Shown piece after piece: positions 39,430 through 51,700 of a stretch of DNA of 64,000 nt (within the stretch, counting starts at the first letter, position 1; the number at the start of each line of letters is the position of its first letter). Source of the DNA: Lutraria lutraria (taxonomy: Eukaryota > Mollusca > Bivalvia > Venerida > Mactridae); the NCBI GenBank assembly GCA_964023205.1, contig OZ026834.1, positions 46,681,029-46,745,028 on the forward strand, written 5' to 3'. Both the position numbers and the translations under genes were made by a program. The notes beneath the pieces were generated by a model. It had not been told where the DNA came from. It searched no databases and saw only the letters and a program-made list of their open reading frames with translations.

Positions 39430-40105
39430 AATGTTAAATGACCGCTGATGGCCTTTGTCACGACTTTCACTTTATTTGCTTTTACTCCTTTTCTCTGGGT
39501 TTTAACGTAACGCCAACAGGCAGGGTCATTTTGGTGACTTTTCCAGTATTGAAGAACCCGTGTTTACACCACCTGAGTAGAACCACTGACCTCCTGCTAG
39601 CTAACTGGACAGCTTCCTTATATGTGTTTTGTATGGGTCCGTGTAGGGTTGTAACTCGGTGAGGGAGTGTGATATCTTATAAGAGATTATACCCATACAG
39701 CACGGGTGCGTTCTTCTTTACATTGAACTTCGATATATCACATATAAACACACACTTATTATGTTCGTGTGGTGGAGTACGAGTGAATTTGAGCCGTGGT
39801 ATCATATAATGTCAAATATAAACTTCTGGTTTGCAGCTAAACAATTAATCTAATAATATATACGGTAAAAATGTGTGCAGAGATACATGCGTATCACTGT
39901 ATCTTTTTTTTAAAAAAAAAGGAATAATAATTATTTACTGCTTTTGCCCAAATCTCTGCATCTGTTTTACAGTTTAATGATAGTTAAATGTTCGAGTATA
40001 TAGTAATCATAGCTTGATTTAAACCGTCGGTTTGTTAATTACCTATCACTTTAATCCAAATTCGACCAGTGACATACAAAGGGCGATAATCCACTAAGGT
40101 CGTGA
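39430..40105. repeat. Duplicated promoter-like block, proximal copy
   Basis: Shares with 40690-41625 a series of landmarks in the same order: ATATGTGTTTTGTAT then GTGYAGGGTT, TTCGATAGATCACATATAAA-like sequence, and GACATACAAAGGGCGATAATCCAC. A shorter match also occurs at 29690-29830 upstream of copy 1. In the minus-strand direction it lies just upstream of the candidate first exon. Confidence 0.7.
39461..39476 (-). promoter_or_regulatory. Possible IRF/ISRE-like site
   Basis: On the minus strand this reads AAATAAAGTGAAAGTCG-like sequence, one base away from GAAANNGAAA. It lies upstream of the candidate first exon of copy 2, where an interferon-response-type element would make sense. Short motif, easily due to chance. 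Confidence 0.2.
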
Positions 40106-40375
40106 AACATACAGTAATTGTGAGGATTTAAGAAAAAAGCATGTATTTGAGTATCTCATGAAACCTTACTTAAGCCTGTCTGCTGTTTTTCAGCTATTTT
40201 TAAGACGTTCACAAAGATACGTGAATGATAAGTAACGACAACTCTGGACAGAGATTGGGAACGTCCGTTCCGGATATTAGATCAATGTTTGTCAGTTGGC
40301 CTATTTTGTTAATTGCCATTTATTACAATATATTATTTTGAATAGCATAATAATTAAAGGTAAAATACGTCTTAC

Positions 40376-40445
40376 CTGTTCTAATCCTTACAGTGCCAAC
40401 TTCCTCGAAAACTATCTGAACAAAGGCATTACCAAAAAGGAGCTC
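40376..40445 (-). other. Candidate non-coding first exon (distal), copy 2
   Basis: Minus-strand block ending TTAGAACAG followed by the strong donor GTAAGACG. Homologous to 39076 and 29255, and the only one of the three with a canonical donor. It could serve as the first exon of the complete gene, about 3.7 kb upstream of the coding exon. Confidence 0.4.
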
Positions 40446-40654
40446 TGTTCATCGTCCTCCGTAGAATATTTTTGTCCGTTTTGAAATACTACCATGGTTA
40501 TTGATAACGATAGTTATAATTTACATCTGAATATATACATCTAAAATGACCTATGAAGACCATGAAGCCACGACTTTTTTGTATGAATCATAAATGAATT
40601 TGCATTGTAATGGAAAGATGATAATACTTTTTGTTCGGTGTTCCTTGACATTGT

Positions 40655-40686
40655 CAAGGACTTATATGTATGTATATAAGTCCTTG
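40655..40686. repeat. Hairpin, 13-bp arms
   Basis: CAAGGACTTATAT and ATATAAGTCCTTG are exact reverse complements around a six-base loop. It lies at the edge of the distal duplicated block. Confidence 0.75.
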
Positions 40687-40689
40687 GCA

Positions 40690-41625
40690 TTGTGTTTTCT
40701 TTCTTAGGATTAAACGAAATTTCAACAGTCTGTGCCACTTTGCTGTTTTTCCACAATTTAACCTAAATATAACCACCGACCTTCCGCGAGCTACCTGGAC
40801 AGCCTCCTCATATGTGTTTTGTATCGTCCCGTGCAGGGTTCTAACTCGGTTGGGGCGTCACTGGGAACTCCTAGGCGTTTGTCTAAAGAAAAGTGCCTCG
40901 GGCATAATAGGCAGGCCGCCATTTTGTTTGTTGTTGACGGACTACTTTCCATCATGGGAATCCAACAATGTTTTTCTTTCAGTGGGAAGGTGATGCCCAT
41001 TTTATCAGTCGCAAAGGATAAACACGTTTGAAAGCTCTAATTCTGATAATGATTCTTGAAAACGAGTACCTTGTTGTGAAAAGTAGAGACCGGAAACCTC
41101 CAAACCAAAATTTGTAACCCTACACTTTTCTACGAGGCGTATTTCTCAGGTACGGAAATGCCCGAGAAGTTACGATTGATGGGGCGTGTGACTTTACTCA
41201 TATAGCACTGAGGCGTTCGTCTTTGCATTAAACTTCGATAGATCACATATAAACATACACACATACACTTATAAATATAAGTGTGATACGAGTGAAATTT
41301 AGCCGTGTCATACAACGCCATATATAAATGTCACAACAGTTTCAAATTATATGTTATAGACAGTAAAAAAGAGTGCACAAAATGCGTACCGTATCTCTGT
41401 ATCGTTTTTAATGAAAATAAGACTTACGCACTGGTTTTTGTTCATATACCTGCTTCTAATACACAGTAAAGAACAAATAAAGGTTCAGATATTTAGTAAT
41501 CATAGCCCAATTTAAACCATCTATTTTGTTAATGATATATCACCAGTTTCACCCCATTTCGACTAATGACATACAAAGGGCGATAATCCACAAGGTCATC
41601 GTATAAACTAACTACATGTGTTGCT
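40690..41625. repeat. Duplicated promoter-like block, distal copy
   Basis: Direct repeat of 39430-40105 with the same order of landmarks, plus insertions (for example around 40860-41180). The two blocks each precede a candidate first exon in minus-strand direction. Confidence 0.7.
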
Positions 41626-42299
41626 TCTGCAATTGTGACTGTTTATAAATTATTGATCTGATTAATAAATAAATCACTCTTGCTTGTATGGATGATTCAT
41701 AGTGTACTGTTTTGATCTTAAATTAATACGTACTTGCAGTTTTAGTAGATTTTTGGGGTTAAATTATTTTACTATCTATTTATCTTTATTCAACGTCTTT
41801 ACGTGAAATCATGTCCTACGAAGAATTAAAACCATGAAGAAAAAATATCACCAACATCGACGTAAGCTTTTGTTGTTGGGATGTCCGTAAGGTTGTTCAT
41901 CAAGTTGGCTTATGGCTTACAATGAGTATATTGTTGGTTTGGTCTCTGCAACCTTGGATACCGTTTCTATGGATTATATCGGCATCGCCTGATCTCAGTT
42001 TACTTAGGCAATACTCTTAGAGGAATTTGTTTTGTGAATGTGACATTTTATTTAAACAAACTTTTTTGATATCCACAGGAAGGAATAAACGGGCGTGAAA
42101 TTAGACACAAAACCCAGGACTTAATAGCCCGGCCTTTAGTTTGATTATAACATAAGAAATTATATATAATTTCATGTAAATTATATCACATATTTAAGTC
42201 TCGTTATTTGATAACTAGTCTTTATCAATCAAACTGTGTTCAGTTTTCATCAATATATCTGCTGTGGTTTAATGAGCTATGAACCCGGTGTAGCAGTCT
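41626..42299. other. Intergenic DNA, no gene seen
   Basis: AT-rich sequence between the divergent IFI44-like and WD-repeat genes. No exon, repeat or RNA gene was recognised. Confidence 0.5.
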
Positions 42300-42760
42300 A
42301 TTTTTCCCCGGCCAGTTTTCCCCCCGGAGAAAGATTGTCCTAAGCCATTTCTCTCCCCCTGGGCAACTCCCCCCCCCCCCCCCCCCCCTATAATAATAGT
42401 TTTGTATCATGATCCTATGCCATTTCTTTCCCCCTGGTCACTTTTCCCCCCTTTATAATAACAGTATTGCATTATGATTCTAAGCCATTTCTCCCCCCTT
42501 AGGCCACTTTTCCCCCCTTTATAATAACAGTATTGCATAATGATTCTAGGCCATTTCTCCCCCCTTAGACCACTTTTTCCCCCTTTATAATAACAATATT
42601 GCATTATGATTCTAGGCCATTTCTCCCCCCTCAGGCCACTTTTTCCCCCTTTATAATAACAGTTTTGCATTATGATTCTAGGCCATTTTCCCCCATCTTG
42701 ACCACTTTTTCCCCATATAATAACTATATTGCATTATGATTCTTGACTATTTTTACCCTC
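42300..42760. repeat. C-rich 66-bp minisatellite with poly-C run
   Basis: Units of 66 bp pair an AT-rich part (TATAATAACAGTATTGCAT) with C runs (CCATTTCTCCCCCCTTAGGC). GCATTATG-type anchors fall at 42469, 42535, 42601, 42667 and 42731. A run of 20 C occupies 42369-42388. Because 66 is a multiple of three it gives an open frame on the minus strand, which I do not regard as a gene. Confidence 0.85.
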
Positions 42761-42959
42761 TTGTCCATTATTGGCTTTTTTTCTCTCTTGACCACTTCTT
42801 TTCCCTTGTCTTCAGAAATACTATACATTTTTAGTTATATTATTGGCTAGTTTTTACCCTGTTGGCCATTTTTTCCCCTCACTTAAATTCTGAAATAAAG
42901 GTAACCATTATAAAAATTTGTGACATTTTTTGTCATTTTTTTCCCCTCTTGGCGATAAG

Positions 42960-43245
42960 AAACATGAAGATAAAGACATATGTATGAACTCATGAATCAG
43001 AAGATAGAGCATACTGAGTATAAACTCATAAATGTGAAGATAGAGACATAAGAATAAACTCAGAAATATGAACTTACATACGTAAGTATAAACTCAGAAA
43101 AATGAGCATACAGAAGTAAATGCTAACTCAGAAATTTGAACATACAGAAGTAAATATAAGCTCAGAAATATGAACACACAGAAGTGAATATCAATTCAAG
43201 ATTAAGTATAAACTCAGAAATATGAACGTAAAGACGTAAAGTGAA
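42960..43245. repeat. Degenerate ~34-bp tandem repeat
   Basis: TAAACTCAGAAATATGAAC-like motifs recur at about 43054, 43089, 43123, 43157 and 43209, with degenerate units before them. It lies between the C-rich and the G-rich arrays. Confidence 0.65.
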
Positions 43246-43275
43246 AGATGTAGATATACAAAATGAAAAAACCAG

Positions 43276-43336
43276 GGGGGAGTGGCACAGAGGGGGGAGT
43301 GGCCCAGAGGGGGGAGTGGCCCAGAGGGAGGGGGGA
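43276..43336 (+). repeat. G-rich minisatellite, possible G-quadruplex
   Basis: Four G runs of about six, separated by AGTGGCNCAGA. It resembles the complement of the C-rich units at 42300-42760 (GGCCACT next to C runs), so the two may be inverted relatives bounding one inserted segment. Confidence 0.65.
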
Positions 43337-43445
43337 ATGGCATGTTATACCGGGCACAAACTGGGTCAGAGGAACTTTCAATAAATATACTCCCGACTTT
43401 TATCATGACTTTCAATAATACGTCTTATAATCATACTCATCAGTG

Positions 43446-43750
43446 CTAGGAGGTGATCGGTGGTCGAATGGTATTGCGCTGGACTATTAAATGAAAGGTC
43501 GAGGGTTCGATTCTCGGTTCCGCCTTTGCTTTTTCGGTCTCCCAGTCCCAACTTCCGAGCCATGTGCTGTGTCTAGAAACCACAGGAAGTGGACAAGGCA
43601 TGTATAGTGCTTTACACCAGACATGATAAAGAACCAGGAAATATATCTGAAAAGAGTGTGAATATAAATGTCCGGTTCTCCCGTATCTTGCATCCCCCTC
43701 TCTATAGTACTGGCCTGAAATAACCATGTAGCTGTTGAATGGATAAAATT
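43446..43750 (+). mobile_element. tRNA-derived SINE
   Basis: The head shows an A-box-like TGGTCGAATGG and a perfect B box GGTTCGATTC, followed by a unique body (CACAGGAAGTGGACAAGG, CCAGGAAATATATC). The acceptor stem does not pair and no CCA or intact tRNA fold is seen, so this is a retroposon head rather than a tRNA gene. Confidence 0.6.
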
Positions 43751-45579
43751 AATGATAAGTGTTTTACCGGCTTATTTTCTTTCTAACATTCACTTACCAA
43801 CATAGCGGCCTTATACACAACTACTAACACTTGTACCCGTCTTTATCAATATTGTAATTTATCAATCTATGTTTACATTGCTCTCAAAAGTAAACATTTC
43901 TTTTCACTCCGTAGTTGGTCTGGTGATATTGAACAATAAGCTAAGAAAGACGGAATCATCGGGTGTATTGGTAGTGTTCTGAAGAAGTTATGAATTCATT
44001 CTTATTTTAAGTTTTCGATTTAAATGTACGAATCTATTCGCTTGGCTATCAAGTCCCCTCAAGCGACTAGATATGTAATCATGAGTTTTTAATTTACACC
44101 TTTCACCGAAAGTTTATTAATAAAATAATTTTAGATTGTTAGACACACAATTTATATGAAAACACTGTATGCAGTTATTATTACTGTGTCATGTTATATT
44201 AGTGATAAAAAGGAGTAAACATTTAAGGGGATTAATTTGGTATAAATTTTAATAAGTTGTAACTTGAATTGTTTTCCGAAGTTCTGAAACCGATGTGAGA
44301 TTTGTCATACCCGGCGTCATTAACATGCGACAGGTCTTAAGGGAGCCGCTCTGGACAGGTTGTAATGTACAGTTATTATGATAAATTCAATTGTTTTATA
44401 AATTGGTTGAATTCTTGTCTTAGTTGAATGGTTCACTTGGCTCTATTAGGTGCAGTATATTATCTGAAACAACTAAATAAATCACCTATGCTGGCTGACA
44501 GATGTTTAAAAACATAATTCTGTTCTACTTAATCCGAGGAAAAAACAGCTATAGTGACCTTGAACCTAATAGGGGTCAAATAGGGGTCGAGCGCATATAG
44601 CTTCTTCTATATGCTTCATCAATCGTGATTAGTTAATTTCACTGATATATTATTTCTTCTGTGTTTCCTACCAATATCAAAATAGCATGTAATCCTGTGT
44701 TGGTTTTATAATTGCAATGTTTAATGTTCGTAAATTACTTTGTTTTATTCTAAAGTATCAAACGACCCTCGAGGGAAATTTTGAAGCTAATATCACGATC
44801 TTTAAGAGTATCTCCCTTCGCAGTTAAATGTTTGAAATTACAATCTGATAACATTCAATTCAGAACGAAATATACTCCGATAATTGTAACTGGTAGTTTA
44901 AAAACATATATAACTATGAATTCTGCTATCATTTAATCGAAGTGCATTGTTTCGGAGCCAAATCTGACAATTTTAATCAATCAAGCTTTAAGAGCTCCAA
45001 CAATGTTACCGTCCGATACGAGAATCTATTTGATAAACTATTCCCCAACGTACAATCAGTGGCTATATGGTAGGCTTCGAATAATATTATTTCACCATAT
45101 CGATGTCTAGTTTTTATACATTGTACGAACGCAATATACGGTTGTCATGTAGCTCGTACTCGGGGCTTTTTATCGGATTTGCAATGGATTAAAGAACGCT
45201 TGTATTAAATCTAACCAAGTTTACAGGCAAAAAGTGTCCGCGGTTAGTGTGTTAGCTGTACATATTGTGTTTAAAATGGCCTCTTGAAATAAAACTTAAG
45301 TGTGTGAATTAAAATTTGTGAAATTTATTGAAGTTTAGTCTAGGTACATCGGTCGTGTGTTAGGGAGGTACATATCAAGTGGTTTAAATGGTGTTTGATT
45401 CCGTTGTTTCATTTTTTAATGAGTTTGGATTCTATAACCTAATGTTTGAAATCTTGTGAAACTTTCGATGAAATGAAATGGTATCTTTAAATCTTTAAAA
45501 GTTCAATATGGGATAGGAATTACTGAAGTGTATTCATTACAAAAGTATTCAATTCTTTGAAACTTTAAAGGGAATAAAA
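43751..45579. other. Upstream region of the WD-repeat gene
   Basis: No coding exon. It includes a right-end fragment of the CAGTGCAACC MITE (about 44334-44370). The 5' UTR and promoter of the plus-strand gene must lie here. No TATA box or start site can be assigned with confidence. Confidence 0.45.
44334..44370. mobile_element. MITE right-end fragment
   Basis: CTTAAGGGAGCCGCTCTGGA then CAGGTTGTAATGTACAG matches the right end of the 39251 element (GCTCTGGAGAGGTTGTACTG) with small changes. The left end is missing. Confidence 0.55.
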
Positions 45580-45724
45580 ATGTCTGGTGAGACAGAGGAA
45601 TCTGAAAGGCCCTATACAGTGGGTTCATTTCAGACTAAGTTGGATCAGTTCCATGAACTCATGAAAGAAATAACATTACAAGATGTGGAGGCCACGCCCG
45701 AAGAGAAGAGACAGATGATAACTG
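45580..45724 (+). CDS. WD-repeat gene exon 1
   Basis: 48 codons plus one base from MSGETEESERPYTVGSFQTK to EEKRQMIT, donor ACTG/GTAAGTAT. The ATG context is AAAAATG and this is the first Met of the frame. A hydrophilic N-terminus with no signal peptide. Confidence 0.85.
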
Positions 45725-48700
45725 GTAAGTATACAAGGCACGTTCTGTGTGTGAGGTTAAGGCCATTACGAAGTATTCAGAGTGGATGATCGGAAGGTTC
45801 GAACTCCAGTGGAGACTGTGTTAGCTGTTAGCACTGATGCGGTCGGTTGCTGAGCCGCCAGCTAGTTAAATAATCATTACCGTAGGCCCATCTCAGCCAG
45901 GTGCCTTGCAAAAAAAGAAGGGATTCGTGAGGTATTGTGCGAACAAAAGATAAGTGTCTCATTAGCCAACTTGGCTGGCCCTTTCAATGGGGGTGACACT
46001 ATAATAAACAAAACCTTTACGTTTTACCTTTATTACACTTTTCTGACGAACAAGACTGTATGAAACATTTCCTTTAATATCTCTCTTTGTTGTATGCCTA
46101 ATACGAAACTTTCACTTACCTTAAGACATAATAACCAGAGAAAACAGCAACTGATTACTATGGCTTCCTATATAATGTAGTTTCATTATCAACTTACACG
46201 CCACTGGAATCCGCCTCCGTGGTTGAGTGGTAAAGGCCGGTGGCTTCAGATCACTGTAACATCTCACTGATTGAGGGTCATGGGTTCGAGCCCAGCTACC
46301 GACCATGTCTCTTAATCTGAGAAAGAAGACAGTTGCTTACGGAGGATGGGAGTCTAGTACTACTGGTTCTTCTCAGGAACGATGGTTAGCTGGACTGCCC
46401 GCCTTATTTGACTTTGACTTGAAAAGGGGCGTAAACTCAATCAAACAAACACGTCAATGATTAGAATGATAGTACAGTTGAATCTATAGATGTTGCTAAA
46501 AGTTTGGACTCGCTGTTGAAAAGAAATAAAGTCGATTTTTGCATTTCCAACAACATTTTCTACACATGTAATTGTCACTTTCCAATTAATTTCATTTTAG
46601 GACAGTGGATTTATCGATTTTGATAATCGCTTTTTATTTGCTTTTCTTGTTAAATTCTCAATAATGTTTTGTCTGTTAAAATTGTAAAATGTATTGTCAT
46701 AAGTGACACAGCGTTTCACTGTCTTTTTATTAGCTTGTCTGTTTACAAAGAAAACGTCGAGCTATTGCAATCACTGCAGTGTCTGCGTCTGTATAAAAAC
46801 TTTAATGTAGCTCATAACTCAGAAACTATAAGAGGTAGCAACATGAAACTTCATAGGTGGATAGATCTCACTGAGGCATTGAACAGACGCGGTGCTCATG
46901 TTGACTTATAGGCTTGTAACTGCGTTAAGTATTGTCCTTTGATAACTCCATAAAATAACAAACAACTATGCTTCTTAAGTACGTCAACAAAACTAGAAAT
47001 TAGTTTCACTTATGAACCAGAAACGAGATTTTTGCGTCTATAAATAGATCAACAGAATGTGAGATTGGTGTTACAAAATAAGAATTCGGTGTTTCTAAAT
47101 AAGTGGACAAAATGTAAAATCGTGTCTTTTAATAACTTAAACAAAACGTTACATTTTGTTTCCTGATAAAACCTGATATCAGTATTGATGAGTAATTGTG
47201 TCATTAAATAAGTGAACAAAATCTGTAAATAGATCTACTTTGATATCTAAAATACCAATCAATATTATATAAACTTTCGTCGAGTTTTATTCCATAAGAC
47301 TGTGTGTTAATGATGTGACATAATACTGTTTTGCCACCACGTAATATTTTATCTTCTATTAATGTATACCTTAAGACGCCAGAGAGAAAAAAGAACCTGA
47401 ATTGAACCCTATGTTTGATCAAGTAAAATTACCACACATTTGCCATATCACAGGTTATTCAATATAATACTATCCAATGATGTTTACCATTCAATGAGGT
47501 ATACGCGTCTTCCTTGAATAAACCTTTCATACGCCGATACAATTCAATCCTATATCTATTTATTCCGATCAATTGAAGGGCAACATTTTCTAAAAGAATC
47601 CTACTTCAACATTTCATCGTTTTTATGAATCTCGAATAAGACTAGTCAATAAATTTTATGAAAGCTCAATGTCTGTATAAAAAGAGCAAACATATAGACC
47701 TAAGCATAATAAAATATATAGATTAATATCAAACACGCACTAAATATGAACATTTTAGAAGCACATTACATTTAGATGAAGTTAACGCTATGAAAATGGT
47801 TCCCTTTTTTACCACAAGCTACCAGTGAATGATGACCCCCCCCACACACACACACACGAACCCTCTACTACCCAGGAATTCTTATTATGCTCTACAACAC
47901 TGTCAAATATGATGTTTATAACGTGTTTTATAACAACAAAATGAAGTCTAAAAAATTATTATACTATAAAATATGTATGGTCTAAAAGAAACTATTTTTG
48001 AAACTTGTTTTGTTATTCTGGGGTCTACATACGCCGATGGCCTGTGTTTTATACAAGATAAGTTAATCTATCTTTAAATCAATTTATAAGCGTGAATGAT
48101 GTAGGGCCCCCAAATCTAGTTTACATCCCTAGTAGCATTACTATAATTATACCGTTCCATGATGGTACCGTGTGTTGTCCTCCGTTTTGGTACGGTCTTA
48201 TATGTCGGATGGGTTTGAGCCTTGACGTTTTGGGGAAGGCATTATTTTGGGGAAGGTATCCTACCTTGCATGGGTTAATTTTTGGAATCCTTTTCTAATC
48301 TATATTTAATAATAATGAACTTAATCGTACAATGAACGCACGCCATATATGGACAAAACTGAATAAAATACATTGTTCGGACTTGCTCTAATTGTCTCTA
48401 CTATTTTGTTTAATGAATTTCTGCATCATGCATGTGCTATAAAGCCAAAATCCTGAAATAATATGTTGTAAAAATTGCTGATATATTTTTCTATTTATAT
48501 AATTTATTTACCACTTTATTACAAGAAGGTAAGGTTCAATGTTAACCAAGCCTTTCATATTTAATTGATGAAATAATTCCAATACAGTGATATACTAACC
48601 GTGGTAATCTTAATCCAATAACGCCATGAAAAAAATACTACATGAAATAAAAATATAATTTTAACGAAAATAAAAGTTTAAGAATAATAGAAATATCGTG

Positions 48701-51700
48701 TGAATAGTTTTACTGTCAACATCTAGCATAAAACTAGTCTATCATAATTCATAGTCGAACAATACGATTTCTATAATTGGTCGTCAAAGTTTAAATTATT
48801 AGCGAACAGTTAAACGTTAAATACCCGACATGATTACACAAGGGAACTCTTATTATTGCCAATTTGTGTACAAAATTTGCCATGAAATACGCTAAAAATC
48901 ACTTACATGCCGTGGATAATGATAAATAATTTGAATGACATACGATCAAGTTTCATATCGTTATTTACTTTCATATAGCTTATTTCTCCCCAGTTTTATC
49001 AATATTCTATGATTATTTGAGACATTCAGGTTTAAAATTTTCAATTTGGGATGACATGGGGGTCGATTTCAACTGCACCGCAGGTAGGGTAACAATAAAA
49101 TGTAAATAAACTTGCTCATAAATTATTGTCAAAGCAAAGGAATGTATTGATCAATAGATTGACATAGGTAAATAAATGATCGACGCCATTTTGGTTAATG
49201 TTTGACTTATTCTGATCGAGTGTGCAGTAGTTCATACAATTGAAAAGCTAAATTCAAACACACGCAGCGTGAGTCTTTCTTACTTTGTGCCACAAGCCAG
49301 TTCCGTTAAATTATCTTATGACTTTGTTTGTCGAAAACGCCCAACTTCTGTTTATAATTATTGATATGCAGCCGTTTTTTTGAGCTGCACCATGGCGGGA
49401 TTAACATCACAAGAAACGGAACATATTATAGAATTCCATTTCTTCGTGAAACCACTCATGGTGTCAGTAAAAAGTTGCATAGCATAACATTTGGCGTGCT
49501 ACTCCTTAGACCTGTCATTGTACTGCAGTCTGGTATAGCATGTTTATAAAAAAACTTATGATTTCAAAATCTTATAAAGTTAAATTAATATTGCGAAATA
49601 CTTATGTTTTGACTTTAAAGAAAGAATTTAGACAGAACTTGTAGTTTATTAGATTTTGTATCATTGTCGTTTCTTTAAAAGTGTGTACCACAACTGATGT
49701 AAATATGAAAATGTTTGTTTATTTGTTCATTTGTTCGTTCGTTTAGCTATACTTATGTTACGCCAATAAAAATATATGTTATGTTTAAATTGTCTTGTTC
49801 GAGTAATACTAGTATTCAGAAACTTGATTAAGCCATCGTTTTACAGTAGTTACTGTGTAGAAGATATTTAAAAAAGCGAAAAAGGACAGACCATTATATT
49901 AGTGCAGCGACTTTTTATTATACAGATGTGTACATTAGTATATAGCCCGCCCGGTTAGCTCAGAGGTTTGGAGTTCGAACCGCGGGTGAGACTCACACTG
50001 TCTGTGACAAATTTGACTGAAGATATTACATCCTAAGTTAGATTGTCCTCCACCTCTGAAAATGGCGTTAAATCCATTGATATAAATAAACAGATGTGTA
50101 TATCTATGAAAATCTAGCCATGAACCTACATGTATTAGATGCTAAAGATTCTAATACTAGAGTAATGTATTTTCAGAGAATCTCCGGTATGACCAGTTTT
50201 GTGAGGCCATACGTCAACTCTTTGGTTCTGATATCAAGAATCAGGATCTAAAAGCATTGTACAGGAAGATTTCTACCAACCCTGATGCTAAAATAGATTG
50301 GAGCGAGGTAAGTGGGACACAAAACAGAACTTTGTCAACCGTAGTCATAAAGCCAGCTTGAAATAAGTTCATAAATACATAGCAATGTGACAGCATTCCA
50401 ATGGCGATTTTTTAAATACAATATACTGCATTGTCATTGTATATAGCGAGATTTTTACAACACACATGCTTTACGCATAGGCTTGTCGATCATCAGGTGA
50501 CCGATCTAACCAGGAATTGATGCAGTGAATTTTCTTAAACTATTTATTTTGTTCACTCATATTGAGTTAGCTTTGAGTGATCGAGATTAAGTATGACACT
50601 GACTAGACATTATAGATAGGTAAGATCACTAAATTGGACTTAACTATAATGAAAGGCTACTGACAGAAGTGACTCAGGGTATACTGTTTTCGAGTGAACT
50701 GTGTACAGACATACAACAATTTCGACAGTTACTTTTTTTCTCTCGTGGACCTTGTTGACTGGTTCAGCTTCAGAAAATGACCATTACAGGCAAGTTTGAC
50801 TCTCAGAGGACTTTGAATGTGTTAGACTTGTTTCGTTCCAAGTTTGCAGTGCATCAATGTCTTTGTACAGACAGAGTCAATGGTAACCAGTTTACGGATG
50901 TGTATTCATACCAGTGTAACCAGAAAAAACAGGCCTGTCATTTAAAGTGGAAGAAAATGTTATTTATGACTGTGTCTATTAAAGATAGAAAATAAGCCAT
51001 AATCCTATCCCCCGAGCTGACTTTCTGGCGGACTTTATTGCATAACCACTTAACTCGTCAATATAGCCAGTTCATGGTTCATAGTCCGTTCTTCTGTCTA
51101 AATGCCATGACGAATGTTGGCTTATCCTTCATAACCATATTAAGACGGATTTAAGTCATTTAAATTTATAAATCTGATTAAATTTACTACAATTAAGACT
51201 TGTTTAACTACATATCGGATCGTACATTGATCTTTTATAGCCGAAACATGTTTACTAAAGATATTAATTCATGTATATTATTCTACTGTATATTTACCGC
51301 CTTATGCTAACCTATACAGTTACCTTTGTTTAAGTATATGCCTAAGATTGTCAATTAAATAAAGTAGACGATTTTTAAATTTGATGATATATCAACTGAA
51401 ACAATAGTTTTGTTTAAAGATATAGGCAAACCTGTGAACAAAGGTAACCTTTAGGAATGACATGATGTGGCATTTATTGGCAGGTGGCTTTTATTCAGAG
51501 GTCATTTTTTTCGTATAAACAAATGATGGTTTTGAAATAATGGCCTTTTATTCACAGTATGGCCTTTATTCAGAGGTAGTCGCTAACAATTGACAAGTTT
51601 AACAGTATATAGACGTTATATATTATACGTTAACTGGTGAAAATGATCCTACACAAAAGAATAATGCTTGAATAGTGTCCGTGTAATTATGACAATGAAG

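Larger units (their letters stand above)
45725..50176. other. Intron 1 of the WD-repeat gene
   Basis: 4.45 kb. Holds three SINE copies (45755-46010, 46205-46450, 49946-50095) and one member of a dispersed repeat pair (46765-46895). A short CA run occurs at about 47840-47860. Otherwise featureless AT-rich DNA. Confidence 0.7.

Noticed and set aside
42407..42670. 87-codon minus-strand frame with a 22-residue repeat
   Set aside because: Produced by the 66-bp minisatellite, whose length is a multiple of three.
43452..43525. Possible tRNA gene (B box GGTTCGATTC); likewise 46212-46300 and 49946-49995
   Set aside because: Acceptor stems do not pair and each is followed by a repeat body and tail, so these are SINE heads.
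46669..46911. 80-codon plus-strand frame
   Set aside because: Overlaps the dispersed repeat and is not preserved in its partner at 62245.
50777..50995. 72-codon plus-strand frame in intron 2
   Set aside because: No recognisable domain, no matching splice sites, and exons 2 and 3 join in phase without it.
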